Positions 39,901 to 52,606 of a stretch of DNA of 64,000 nucleotides are shown piece after piece. The translations under genes were made by a program, and so were the position numbers. The stretch spans positions 62,001 to 126,000 of the forward strand of contig JAOVVO010000173.1 of NCBI GenBank assembly GCA_028564675.1, written 5' to 3'. The DNA comes from Onchocerca lupi. Its lineage: Eukaryota; Nematoda; Chromadorea; Rhabditida; Onchocercidae. A model generated the notes under the pieces. That model had not been told where the DNA came from, did not search any database, and saw nothing but the letters and a program-made list of their open reading frames with translations. Every line of letters begins with the position of its first letter. The stretch's first letter is position 1.

Positions 39901-42900
39901 TGAAATTTGCCAAATTTTTGTGAGGAATCATTATATTCATTGTAAAACATATTTTTCTGAAGCATAAACTTAGTTATTAGCTAAACAATTATAGTAATGC
40001 TCTACAATAAAAGTGAAGGAACTTGAAAAATTTGTTCGAAATTTCCGAAAATTATAAATTAATAATACCCTAATTTGAGATGTCATTACTGAGCTTATAA
40101 TAAATTATATATATATCAGAAAGTCAGAAAAGGAACGGCTTTGGACAACCAGATGGAATGATATTGAAGAAAAACGCATAATTTTTTCCGGAATACTGAG
40201 AAATTCGCTGTTTTCCGAGCGTATCTAAAAGCAACCTTTCGAAATAAAAATTCGGAATTTCTTAGAATAAATTTGTAATCATCAGTTAGATATTCGTGGA
40301 AAAATCACGCATTCAATATAAAAGATTCAGAAAAACCATAAAAAGTGGATTTTTTAACGAAACCGTAAATCGAGATCAGCTAATTTCAGGATCTGGATTA
40401 TCCACTTAGATAGTCCGGATTTCTATTTTCTTAAACGAATAACTTTCTATTTTAGTTAATTCGAATTTCTATTTTTCTTAAACGAATAATTTTTTTAGTT
40501 AGAAGGGATTGAAATTACATATGGGAACTCAATCATTAGATAATCATTAAAAATAGGACAGTATAAAGAAGTCAATCAAATTGAAAACAAAAAAAAAAAC
40601 TTGTTAAGGTTTCTCAGGCTTCAGTATTATCTATCCACCTGCAAAATTCTGAATTCCTAAAGAAAGTTAGAAATTTTATCAGACAGTTGATGTGATTAGA
40701 TGGTCATATAAGATTTAACTATATGATGAAGCATGATTTAGTTTGGAGTTTTAAATCTTTTTTATATTTAACTGATGTATGTACCAAAAGCAATAGATCG
40801 AGGATGGAAGATAAGGAATTTTACAGGGTAGTTGCCATCAAGAAGTTAAATTAGCCTAGTTTGTTGCATCTTGATGACTCAACAACAACTTCTTCAGTGG
40901 CAGTGATGAATGCTCCGAATTTGTCTTAGAAGATTATTATTTTGTATTATCTTCATTAAAAAAATATTGAACTTCATTATCATCATGAATGATATCTTTT
41001 GAACATATTACAGAGCACCATCCGGACGAATTGCTAGTAGTGCCTGGTGGTTCTTCACGCTCATTATTGTTTCTTCATATACTGCAAATTTAGCGGCATT
41101 TCTGACTTTAGAAAAAATGACGCCACCAATTGAATCAGTCGATGATTTGGCTGCTCAGAAGAGAATTCTTTACGGAATCGTTAAAGGTGGTTCAACAGAG
41201 GAATTTTTCAAGGTATACAAGAATTTCAATTTATCGCGAGTAACATTCATTAAAACCATGTTTCCACTATGATGTTTTGCATTTTTCCTTCTTTCCCAAT
41301 ATTTTGAATCCTACATTTATCTTAGTTTTGTCGTTATTTTGAATTATCCAATTTCTATTTCGAGCTTATCATCTTTATCACATTTTATTTGTTTAATATA
41401 TGTATTTCGAGGAATCAGCGGTGCCCATTTATAAAAAAATGTGGAGTTTCATGTATGATACGTATATTCAACAGCTTCGTTCACAACAACATTCGAATGT
41501 CTCAGATACCGTAATGGCAAATACGTATGCTGAAGGAATTGAAAAAGTACGACGGAGCAAGGTCTTTCATATTATGCTATCTCATTTTATTGAATTCAAA
41601 ATTCCTTCAATTTTTATGATTGCCAATATTGTTCAAATAGATATTACTCGATCTATGTACACATATATTATTTTCAAACGGTAAAAATTATGCTTTATCA
41701 ATACAGGAAGAAAAGATGCAGCTTCTCAGCATATGATGCAAAACCATAATTTATTCATGTAAAAATTTTAGAATTCATTTCTGAAGAAATTAAGGAAAAA
41801 CTATAATTTGAGACTAATGTTTTTGGATTGTAACCCATCACTTTACTGTAAATAGTTTTACAATCTTGAATATTCTTGAAAGGAAGTGCATTGTATAACT
41901 GCAGGGACAATATGCGTTCTTACTTGAAGAAACAGCCAATGAATACGAAAACACTCGGAAACCATGTGATACAATGAAAGTTGGTACTAATTTGAATTCT
42001 TTGGGATACGGAGTTGCCACTAAGATTGGCAATCCCCTGAGGTAGCTTTTTTGATTTTTCTTCTGTCGTTAAATACTACTTGAAGTACTCTTTTATATTA
42101 AACAATTTTTATAAAATTTTATTTATTTAGAACTAATATTAGTTCGTCTTGTTAACTGCATTATAATAAAATAATTAGACAAATTTTTTGCAGGGTACTT
42201 ACTTTCTGGTAAGATATTAATAATCCGTAATATTTCAAAACATTTTGACATTAAACATTAGATTCAATAATTAACAAAACTTTCGGTAGTTTGATCTATG
42301 CACTTTTAAAACATTAATTTAAGCCGTTTCTTTATTATTTCCTTAAATAAGAGTCAATTTTCTCTTGATACTCGGTAGTTGCATTGCCGAATCAAAAAAA
42401 TATGCAGATTTTGGGAATTTTTCATTCTCATTAAATTTTATAATTAGTAAAATTTTTTCAGAGAAAGTATTAATTTTGCAATACTATATTTGCATGAGAA
42501 AGGTGAATTGAAACGGCTGGAAAATAAATGGTGGTACGATCGAGGCCAGTGCGATCAAGGAATGTCTATATCTCCGGTCACCATTATTATGTTATTTAGA
42601 AAGGGATAAGATTGATTAGAAATAGATGAAAGACTTCGTTTTCCATTTTCCATAGATAATCTATGAGTATTCAAGCTGGTTGTATTGATAATAATGAATT
42701 AATTCTGGATGGGATTATTTTTGAGATTCAAGGAATTGATTGAAATATCTGTCACTACTACCTTTTTTCTTTCATTCAGATATTTTTTAGGTTTCATTTT
42801 CAGTTGTTTCAGGAAGGTGGCAATAGTGCCAGTTTAACTCTGAGCAAAGTTGCCGGAATATTTTACATTCTATGTGGTGGCATGATACTGTCTATGGCAA

Positions 42901-43141
42901 CTGCCTTTGTTGAATTTGTCTATCGTTGCAAGTTGGAACGATGCGAAGCTGCAAGAAAGGTTATCTCGACTGAATCATTCATCTCTTTTGTAATTTGATT
43001 GCTTTCATGAAAAATTATTTTATCAACAATCTATGAGGTGCAATTCTTGCAACAAACTCATTTTAGAACCATTTACGACAGAAGGCATTACGAGGCGATA
43101 ATGATCGTCTACAAAAGCGCTCAAGATCTGCTGAATTATGA
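33932..43141 (+). CDS. Ionotropic glutamate receptor, non-NMDA (GLR-1/GLR-2 type), 5' end missing
   Basis: Ligand-gated cation channel of neurons. Exons: 33932-34180, 34430-34586, 34864-34978, 35055-35146, 35579-35645, 35971-36192, 37026-37157, 37313-37438, 37688-37906, 38636-38830, 39438-39583, 41014-41212, 41412-41561, 41905-42041, 42462-42576, 42804-42959, 43067-43141; about 849 residues seen. Order: amino-terminal domain, S1 (GNDRFEGYCIDL, PLTINQARERVVDFSKPF with the glutamate-binding Arg), M1 (TNIWFLILCSYAG), pore loop with FMQQGTDILPR, M3 with the canonical SYTANLAAFLTLEKM, S2 (YAEGIEKV, LLEETANEY, RKPCDTMKVG) and M4 (VAGIFYILCGG), then a short basic tail ending RSRSAEL. The Q/R site is Gln, which in animal homologues means an unedited, calcium-permeable pore. 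An AATAAA at 43338 supports this end. The start codon and about 100 residues are not found. Exon 9 ends at an apparent GC donor, or four bases later at GTCTTA. Confidence 0.9.
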
Positions 43142-44605
43142 AGAATTGCCAGATTATAAAACAGAGACTAATATCCGACTGAATCAATTATTGTTAATAC
43201 CATTTTTTTTTTTTTTTTGAATCTTCATGAAATTTTTAACCACATGTAAAGTTACTGTGATCAATCCTAATTTTTTTGAAGTTATTGAGGGTTTGCATAC
43301 ATTTGAAGCAAAAATGAACAGTTCAAAATATTTTTGCAATAAATTTAAAAAAAAGAGAGAGTACTAAAGAGAAACAATATCGCAACATCTATACTGCAAT
43401 ATGCGAACTGCGAGATTCATGCATGCTCAACTTTTGGCCATAAGTTTGAAAAATGTTGGCCAGCTGTGTGATATATGCATTAGAAAATGTCCAGATGAAG
43501 AGGCAGCAACTGACAAGGCAGAGACTAAAGCAGCTGTTCTGCAATCGAGAAGATAAAGAAGAAATATAATTGATGAAAATTTGCAAACTTGCTGTTCAGA
43601 ACTGCATCACCAGTACTGCAACGATTTTCAGTTTGATTTACATTATTTATGATTTATTTTTAGCTTAACTTACTTATCAAATTCCGAATAGAAGTTTACA
43701 TACTTACTGGGAAGTCATTAGAACATAAAAGAGCTGATAAATATATGAAAAAATAGGTGTAATTCATTTTGTATTTCATCAATATACGCGTTAGAAGAAT
43801 GGCGATAAGTTTTATTAACTCCTCACTTATGGATTTGTAAAAGAATTTCGTAATAGCATGAAACGGATGAAATTAGTCAGTATAATAAGACAGCATTGCT
43901 TTTCAGTAGAAAATTTGTCGAAGTCATAAAGACAGCGAGAGACTGAAAGGCGTCTCGTTTAAAGTTTGCTTTGTTTTTCTGCTTTAAAAATGCTATTACT
44001 GACTTTTTGGCTTTACGCAAATAAAAGATAATGAGGCCTTCGAAAAATGTTGATTTGGCATAGAATTCAAGGAAAATATGATGAAAATGTTTCGAAAATT
44101 ACAAGTCATACATAAAATCCTCTAAATCGGTCTTAAAGGATCACGAAATGTGAAAAGTATTTATTCCAACCAATGGACGAAATTCCTGTTGATTGGAATA
44201 AAAATTATTGGAAGCAATCTTGTCTCATTCGTTTTGTCATGTATTATACCATTTAAATAGGAAAAAAATAAAACTATTGCGTTTCAAATGTTTTTTCAAT
44301 TTTTAATTTGGAACAAATTTTCTGTATATTTAGTTCTCAAAAATGATTGAATTGATACAGATACTACAGATTCAGTACAAATCTATTAGTTCGATTATTT
44401 CGATATAATACAGATTTAGTTTAAAGCTGGAAAAGATAAAATGATTTAATCAGTATACTTCTATTTGTGAGCTATTCATCATAGTATAATTTCTTTTAAT
44501 TAATTGTTGGGATTCATGTATTTTTGATGAATTCAAAAGTGTCAGTTACATTTATATTACTTGAAATTACTTCTAGGTAATCTGTGACTGCTGAAGATTT
44601 TGTTT
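43142..44605. other. Intergenic region downstream of the glutamate receptor
   Basis: Contains a T17 tract near 43203-43219 and an AATAAA at 43338, the probable 3' end of the receptor transcript. No other gene is recognised. Confidence 0.4.
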
Positions 44606-46652
44606 CAATATGTCAGAATACATCAGCAGAAATAGCAACAACAATATCAGTAATTACAGTACAGCAACCTATAATCATGGCCGCAAGGACAAAGTGATGT
44701 TTAATGATAATCCGAACAGAAAAACTTGGAATGATTTGACGAAATCAACCTGGTTCCCGAGTGCGGTATCAAGTGTAGAAAATAAGTACGATCGTAGTAT
44801 TTTTCCTGACGGACCAATGACGACAAATTTCGAGAATTATGTGCATAATATATTTCGTCCCGGAAACAAACTGTCAAAATTGTCCGATACTTCGGGTAAT
44901 TCGATAAGTGCTCATAGCATGCTTCGACTTCAGGATTTACTCGGTTCTGCTGCTTTGAATGAATCCTGTAAGTTATATACAATATTTGATTCAATTTCCT
45001 TTTTTTTTTTTCTTTTTTTTCAGTTATTTAAAATTCCTCAGCCTGTTTCATTCTATTCTTGAGGTTAACCTAAATGAATTATCTAAAAGGAATTTTGATA
45101 TTAACATTCAAAATATTATTTTTGAAGTTGATGAAGACATTATGAAAGTAACATTAGAGAAAATGTTCACTGAATATGGCCTAACAGGATGTGAGGATTA
45201 CCTGTCCTACTCCTCCTACTATCCAACAAGCAATGGCAGCTCAACTTGTGGCTCAACCGCACTATCACCTTTTCAAAGTAAGGTATGATCTTCTCTTCAT
45301 CATAGTAAACTTTTCTATGACTATTTTGATTATAGCTTTAATTAACTTTAATTAATCTCATGAGGAGCGGCAACAAGTCTACAATGTATGTTAAAAAGTT
45401 ATTTTTTTGAAAAAAAAAAATTCTAGAGGTGAAATTATTATTTACTATCAGTCGCATCTCAATATATTATCATCTTATTGGAAAGTTTTTCGTGAAAATG
45501 CCGGTATTAATGAACTTTATAATCGATCTCGGAAGAAAATTTGTCCTGCTAATTTAAACAAAGTTCGGAGAGACAGCGAAAATTCTCAAAATTATCTTAT
45601 AATGATTTAAAGAATCATTGACGTAATTATCTCAATGAAATTGATAGTTTAAAATTAATGGTGCTGCTAGAAAAAAAATAATAATGCTGATAGTTTACAT
45701 TATTTGATTTTGCTAGTAGCACCGCCTTGAATGATTAAATACGCAAAAGTTGAATAGCTTAGACATTCTTGAACCGTTCTTATCGCAAAACCTCAGCATT
45801 ATGTTTTAAAAACGAAGAAAGTCCTGCAAAATAAAAATTTGAGAGTAGTACTTCTTCAGAAAAAAATTCGCAGATTGGTTCAATGAATATCTGATAATTA
45901 TTTAATTAATTCCGAAAGATTCGAGAATCCTATTGTTCATTTTTTCTAATTTCTTATTTAATAGAGGAATGGTATAATACATAGAATATTTCAGGCATCA
46001 TTATTTGAATATCTAATATAATCCTGTTTCAATGATATTTGAAAGTAAAGTTCTGACACGTTCAGGATTAGTTCTATGGTTAAATAATGAGAACAGCGAG
46101 AAAAATAATATTAAGCATATAATACGAGAAAATTAATGAGAAAATTAATTGGAATTCAAAATTGATACTTAGGATAGTTATACGTCCTATCGGAAAAAAG
46201 CCAATGACGATTGGAAACGAAACAACAAGCAGATGATTATTGATTATAAAGGATCTGACATGTAACTTTTTAAAACTCTTAATTTTTGTTAATTTTTTTT
46301 AACTTGTAATTTAATTTTTCAATTTATATTTCATGAAATAATGCATAATCAATTAGATCTATTGGATACACTTTTGTATTAAAAAACTTCACATTAGAAG
46401 GATTTAATCTAAGAATGGCACTTGTAAGAGGAGAGAATATGATATCAGCATTTTTGAAGATCTAACATATTTATATTCAATTTCAGGGCTCCCTTGACAC
46501 CATACATGTACGCTGAACACCCGTATGTTCGGAGCCAGGACTCACGTATTGTTGGCTCAAACTTTGTCCAAATAACATCACGACCAAAAGATAGCTTTTT
46601 GGAGAAAATTGATAGAACGCTTGCCGAAGTTCGGTCTATGCCCCGGTTTTAA
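44606..46652 (+). CDS. Three exons of an unrecognised Ser/Asn/Tyr-rich protein
   Basis: Exons proposed at 44606-44967, 45128-45282 and 46487-46652. The first two join in phase (44610 is a possible ATG, or 44606 is the first base after a TCAG acceptor). The third is open for 55 codons to TAA, with an AATAAA at 46709, but needs phase 2 while exon 2 ends in phase 0. Either an exon lies between (an open stretch at 45440-45600 is a candidate) or the end is a short frame stopping after GSLDTIHVR. Content: NPNRKTWNDLTKSTWFPS, DEDIMKVTLEKMFTEYGL and the end KIDRTLAEVRSMPRF. No domain is recognised. It may be an alternative cytoplasmic tail of the receptor or a separate gene. Confidence 0.45.
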
Positions 46653-46719
46653 AACAACAATTCGGTGATAGTTTTCCTTTTGGATAGAATATTTGAGATG
46701 TCATTATTAATAAATAAAT

Positions 46720-48610
46720 CAAATATTTTTACCTTCAACTTTCAACACAACCTTATTTAGTACTGTGTTATTTTATTCCTTATTAGTATTGCAATTTGAT
46801 TAAGTTAATATTAGACTTGAAGTAATCTTTTACAAATTTATAATTTTCTTCTAAAAGCAGCAATTTGGGTCCATCCAAAATGAATTCCATAAGTTTCAAT
46901 TTTCTTAAATCAAGTTCCATTATTTGAGATGGATTTTATAAAAAATCTGAAATTTTCATGATGTTACTTCAGATCTATAGATCAATGGCAAAGATCCACC
47001 TTTCAAAGATCGATCTTACCAGTTTACAAAAGTTTTTTCCTTATTTCACAAGCTTTTCTGAAATAATCATGATGAAGAATCGTGCGATGTTATGCTATAA
47101 ATGATAAAATACTAGCATAAAGGATTTGAATTGCTGTGTGAAGTTGAAATTGATACGCAAGACAACAATGTGCCGAAGATAAACAAAACTGAATTAAATA
47201 GCACTTGGATAATTAATATGAAGATTATTATTTTCTGTTTTCATTAATTATGTCTAGGTAAAATCTAAACTACTTTGAAGAAGCTATTTGCGGAGAAACT
47301 GGTAAGACTTGAACTTCAGAGTTAACTTTTTCACCGAACGATTTTATTTCAAATTTAATTTATAAAAATCCTGTGGTTTGATTAGCAACATTTAGTTTTT
47401 GATCCCGACAGTTTTTGAAATAAAAAACAATTTTTTTAAAATAATTAATGAACTCATCCTTCAGAAAATATCTATTTAGAGCATGTGTAAGAGTTAATGA
47501 TTTATATTGTCACAAAATTCAAAGTAGACATCTCAAGACTTCTTTTTTCTAGACTTCTGCCAAATACTTCAACGTCTTGGATAGAATCATTTCGGGCAGG
47601 TATACTTATTTTCTTGTATTCTCTGACATAAATATAATTTACCTGAAGTATATGAAAGAGTGGTCAAATTCAATAATGGAAAATCAATTGAATGACCTGT
47701 CACAATGAGACATATTGAATTAAATGGTTTGATTCTTATGTAGCTTGCAACATAGCTACTAAAACTATTTTGTTAAGAAGATGATGAGGAAAATAAAAAA
47801 GGAAAGAATAACTAAATATTAGATTCATTGAAATCTATATGTCTCCATATGGTGCCCTGTCATCTCAATTCAATAAAAGTATTTTTCTAACAAACAAGTG
47901 AAGAAAAAACAAAAGAAGAAAATGAGTTGTTACACGAAAGACAAAAAGAGAAGCAAAAAAGGAAAAAAGATATGATTATTACAGTCATCTTCAGGACCAT
48001 CAGATTTCTAGAACTATTCTTTTGAAAACTTTTGTCTGGCTGAATCATAAATTCAAGAGTTATTGTAATTATTATTGTCACTGTAATTATATCAGATTAC
48101 ATAATGTATGGATAATTGATTTACCTTTTTTTCAAAGCCATCCATTTTATGATGAGTTGTATATTTCTGTCACTAAGCTAAGCAATGAAGAAAACATTAC
48201 TTTGAGACATAAATTAAACAATCCACAGAAATCCAAAAGAAGTTCTAAGCTGTTTTAGTGTTCATTTTATGGAACGCTGAAACATTCATTCGAAGCACAA
48301 AGAGATCAGATTATTAAATCATGTAAGAAACTAATCCTAAACAATGAAACAAAGCTAAAATAGCAAAAGTGGAATTTTCAAAGAGCCAAAAAGAAATGAA
48401 AAATTTTTGATTACAACGCTTTTAAAAGACAACTGGTGGGAAGCAAACATCACTTTCCACTGTATCCACAACTTGAAGATACAGCATTATGTCATAATAA
48501 AGAAAAAAACTTTTTTTTAAAATAAATATCATTAGGCTCCTTAGTTTTCAGTTCTGACATTATTCGTTAAAAGCTTTTGAAGTCGGCTTCATAAAAGTAG
48601 AAATCAGAAA
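46720..48610. other. Intergenic region
   Basis: Between two converging genes. It is AT-rich with only short frames (for example 78 codons at 48022-48258). No gene, repeat array or RNA is recognised. Confidence 0.5.
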
Positions 48611-48620
48611 TGCACGAATT

Positions 48621-49103
48621 TCATTCACTACCGATCACTACAGTTTGATCGTCGGAAAATTTGTAGGGTGGTACTTCGAGATTATTCGGTGCTGGTCCTA
48701 GTCGTATACGACCTGACATATCGAATGTTGAACCGTGACATGGACAAAACCACGCATTGTATTCACCCTTTCCATCTATAAACATATAAAAATGAATCTC
48801 GATAATCTCAAAGATATTTTATGAAATTCTACGAGCTCGATAGTATGTGGTATGCAATGTGCTGTGGTGGCGCAATCATTTGAAAAATCACGCGCAATCG
48901 CTTTCTAATATACAAATTTTCTGAAATAGCTTTGCAATCCAATTCTAAAACCAACAGATTTAATCCAATCATTCTGGATATTTGCATTCCATTTTCTCTT
49001 TTATTTACTTTTTTTGTTTTTTTGAAAAGATAGAATATATGTTTTTCGACAAAAAAGTGTGAAAAAACTCAAATCGTAGATTATGCTAAGAAATGAGGTG
49101 ATC

Positions 49104-49135
<32 letters not shown>

Positions 49136-50566
49136 CTGACTAAACAGATGAGTTGTAGAGATGATAGAATAAGCAAACAACATACGTAAGGGGACACATC
49201 CCAGATGTGAACATATTCCAATCACGATGAGCCATTCCGGGCGTTGTACACGAGTTGAATCTTCTTCCGGATCTCTTAATTCATTTAATTTCACATTTCT
49301 GGCTTCCTGAATTTCCTCCTCTGTCCGGTGCTTCACGAACAACGGTTTGCCACGCCATTTGTACGTTTTGCACTGCAAAGCAATTATATAGTATCACGAA
49401 ATCGCACCCATACCTACTATTTCTTTATAATTTCTCAACTTTCTCATTATGCCTACAGATTGTACAGATTTTATCGATTTTCTTGATCATATCACTATAG
49501 ATTGCCCTAATTAATTTATGCATTGCTATCCTTCAGTTTGCTATAACTCTTTTCCCAAAAATTTCCCAAGAAGGATATTAACCTGTCCTTCGGGTATTTC
49601 TTTCAAATTAATTTCTGTTGTTTTAAGAGCGAGTTGATCTCCAGGTATATTTTTGTAATAAGCAAAACTCTGAATAAGCTTCGTTGCCATCAACAGATAA
49701 GTAGCACCACCAACTATAAAAGAAAAAAAACACATTTTGGAACTAAAGACTGGAACTAAAGATAATTGAAAACAGTGGCTGAATCTGAAAATAAAAAGAT
49801 ATAAGCATTCAAATTCCAGTTGATTGAATACATAAGCTTACTTCCAAAGATGATTCCTTGCCGTGTTAAGCGTCGTATATCTTCTGTTGATTTAGCAGTT
49901 TTCGTCGGATCAGTGATATTGCGTCGATCGTTACTGTCTGGGAAACGTATATCAGTATGGACAAAACGGCATGTTTGAGCATGTAAATCTAAATCAAACA
50001 ACGTGGTTTCTGAGTGGCAAAACACAGTTTCATCATTTCGTAACTAATTTCAATTCAGTTCACCAAACGACAAGACGAAATCTGATATTCAGTAATCACA
50101 AAATTTCCTTAATCTTAGCAGAATGACTTACTCCATAATCTTTTAACTGATAAGGAGCACAAGGATGACCTATAAGCATGCTTCTTGACCTCTTGTTGTA
50201 GTACCCGTGCTGCCAACGATATTGCTGCGCCACCACTGCCAATGTTACAAATCTAAATTTTGCGATCTAATGCGAGAAGTTTGCAACTCCTGAACTCACT
50301 AATCTGTTCAAGTATAAGATTACCACGAAAAAAATAGGATTAAATGGGATCTACAAACATGCCGTTACGTTCCCAAGATTTTATTGAATCTTCCGGAGAT
50401 GCTAACAATACCATTATCAGAATATTACGTTTTTCTTCATTCTACAACGCTCACATTTAGTCCTAATTAGCTACTCTTCCCAAAAAAACCGTTTTCTTCT
50501 ATATTTTTATAAAAAATGAGAAAAGTTAACAAACAGTACCCATTTGATTGCTATGACTGACACCAT
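48621..50566 (-). CDS. Rieske iron-sulfur protein, copy 2 (diverged paralogue)
   Basis: Second complex III Rieske protein. Minus-strand exons: 50566-50540, 50252-50132, 50009-49842, 49713-49583, 49372-49186, 48775-48621, about 262 residues. Exon 3 may instead start at 49988, giving about 255. The body carries RFVHTDIRFP after a mitochondrial leader, the anchor (VGGATYLLMATKLIQSF), the hinge (TTEINLKEIPEGQ), and a cluster domain with box I C-S-H-L-G-C and box II CPCHGSTFD. All ligands are kept. The lead-in to box II is EYNAWFCPCHG, unlike GGYYCPCHG in copy 1. The 131- and 187-base exons and their phases equal those of copy 1, so this is a DNA-level duplicate, not a retrocopy. Open frames and conserved motifs argue that it is functional. 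The first exon (9 codons, MVSVIAIKW) is the least certain part. Confidence 0.9.
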
Positions 50567-52600
50567 TGTTGCTGTTATTCTCAATATCCTGGAAATTATT
50601 CACAAAAACAAAAAGTTGATTAGGGATCACCACAAATTTTGCACGATAGTTTCTATAACATCCTCCCAAACCATTCAATTTTCTTTACTAAATTAGTAAT
50701 TCAATTTTAAACAAACAGCGAAACAATTTGCATATGGCATAATTTGCATATGGCATACCAATCTTCACAGTTCACCGTAATGATGGGAAAATGTTGATTG
50801 GAGACATACATGATGATGGCATTTTTTTAATTCCGAAGAAAGGTGTAAGAAATGAACAAGCCAAAACTTTCATTTTCTTGATGAGTGATTGAGTCGTTCA
50901 TAAATGATAGTAGAAAAAAGTGCAAGATCAAGTTTTGACAGTTAGAGACTCGGCAGTGTTAAATATGAAACAGAATCAGTCGAAGCGAATTAAATGGAAT
51001 AGCGGCTAACATTATCGGCTTTTTTCAGAAGACCAAATTTGGTGGAATCAAAAATATGGCGCGGCGATTAGCGACAGATCTATTGCATTTCGCATGATAA
51101 CTGTATGGATTTCTGCTGATAAAAATCCAAAGCAGATAGTACTTCGAATATACATCCATGCCTGCTCCGTAGGTCGTGGGGGAAAAAATCTGCTTGGAAT
51201 TATATAATTTGGTTTGTGGATTGATTGGATTGAAGATTGATTCTTGTTACTACTGTGACTCGGCAAGCTCAGTAATAGATGTCAGGAAAGTCTTATTTGA
51301 CAGAGACGAATGCTTTTAAGATTCATTGTTTGATGGAAAAATAACTGTTGGTAACGACAATATCAAAGAATACCCAGATAAATTGATCACTGGGTTTATT
51401 CTTTTCTTTGTCGCTCGTGTCGATGAAAGTTATCGGATTATTACCTGGTGAAGTGTCGATTTGGATCGTTGTAGAATTGATTGTCAAAAACTGTAAAAAA
51501 CTCGTGTCGGAAAACAGCTTCTGTCAAAAACTGCTCTATAGAATTTGATTCTTCTCCAAAATCTGAACCCTATATATTCTATCGTGATCCTTCCTTCTTT
51601 CTTGATCTCCATTTGCTGCCTGATCGGTCAACCTCGCTTTTTTACCTGTTGGTCGAAACGTTTTGGCAGTATATATATTTATCGTTTCAACAGGAAACAT
51701 GTTTTTGCTTTGTTAATAAATATGTTTCTTCTTTTGGTGGTAAACAAGTTCACCGTTTTGGCGGGAAACATGTTTACCTTTCTGCTTATTGTTTTGGTGG
51801 CAAACATAAACAAAATCTATCCTTCCTGGTACATTTGAACTGTTTTCGAACTGTTTAAAACTGTTTTCATTTGAACTGTTCAAAACTGTTTTCGAGCCTC
51901 TTCAGTTTTAACATTCCTTGCTTATAATAAAACATCTTCCCAGATTTTCCGACACATGCATCACATCGAAATGCAAACTTAACATTCATTAATTCTCTTT
52001 ATCCAGAAGGTCAAAGAATTGTCAGTCTTTCATTCTACTTGACACTTTTAATTGAAAAAAATTCCACCAAGATTTTTCTACCTTTTATATGAAGAATTTT
52101 TCTGTTCTCAGATGCAATCATTCTGTGAACCTATTGAATCATAACGAATTCTTCCTTCATAATATGCTGTACATTATCAACAATAAATTTATAAGCAGAA
52201 TATTCTAATTATAAAAATGGAACATATTGCGACACATGATATAAATTATTAAACATCATAAGCCGTCTGCAAATCACATACCTTTAAAATTAATATCACA
52301 AATAGTTGAAATGATTTCCCAGTAAATGATCGTTTGTGAGATAATAGAAACAGTGAAACCATAAAGACAGAAATAAAAATACTTATGCAAATTAAAATTT
52401 CCTCTAAAAAAAATTATGGAAGAGGGATTCTCTTTCCTTTCAAAAAAGAAAGGAAATCAAAAAGAATTAAATAAACAGAAAGATCAAGTATTGATTAATG
52501 GTATGAAATCCATCTTGAAAACAATATTCTGATTTTCCAACCAACATGGTTTAATTCAAAACCAAAAAATCCTGATATATTTCAACATCTGATCTCAAAT
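50567..52600. other. Region with degenerate repeats, no recognised gene
   Basis: No gene is recognised. A frame of 125 codons at 51481-51858 is largely made by repeats: gttttggtggcaaaca-like words near 51735, 51758 and 51792, and actgttttc/actgttcaaaactg words at 51838-51896. A 72-codon frame on the minus strand (51266-51048) looks like chance. Confidence 0.4.
51480..51900. repeat. Cluster of imperfect short repeats
   Basis: Two families are visible. One has the core ttttggtggtaaaca / ttttggcgggaaaca / ttttggtggcaaaca, with copies near 51733, 51756 and 51791. The other has cores cgaactgtttaaaactgttttc and gaactgttcaaaactgttttcga near 51847 and 51872, with related tgtcaaaaactg words at 51481 and 51523. 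Confidence 0.45.
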
Positions 52601-52606
52601 GACACT

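Noticed and set aside
43142..43220. Alternative frame over the last glutamate-receptor exon (YDRRHYEAIMIVYKSAQD)
   Set aside because: The upstream exon ends in phase 0, which selects the basic tail ending SAEL. The alternative needs phase 2 and runs into a poly-T tract.
51481..51858. 125-codon open frame as a gene
   Set aside because: Its length and FGGK-like repetition come from clustered DNA repeats, and a second frame over the same bases is almost as long.
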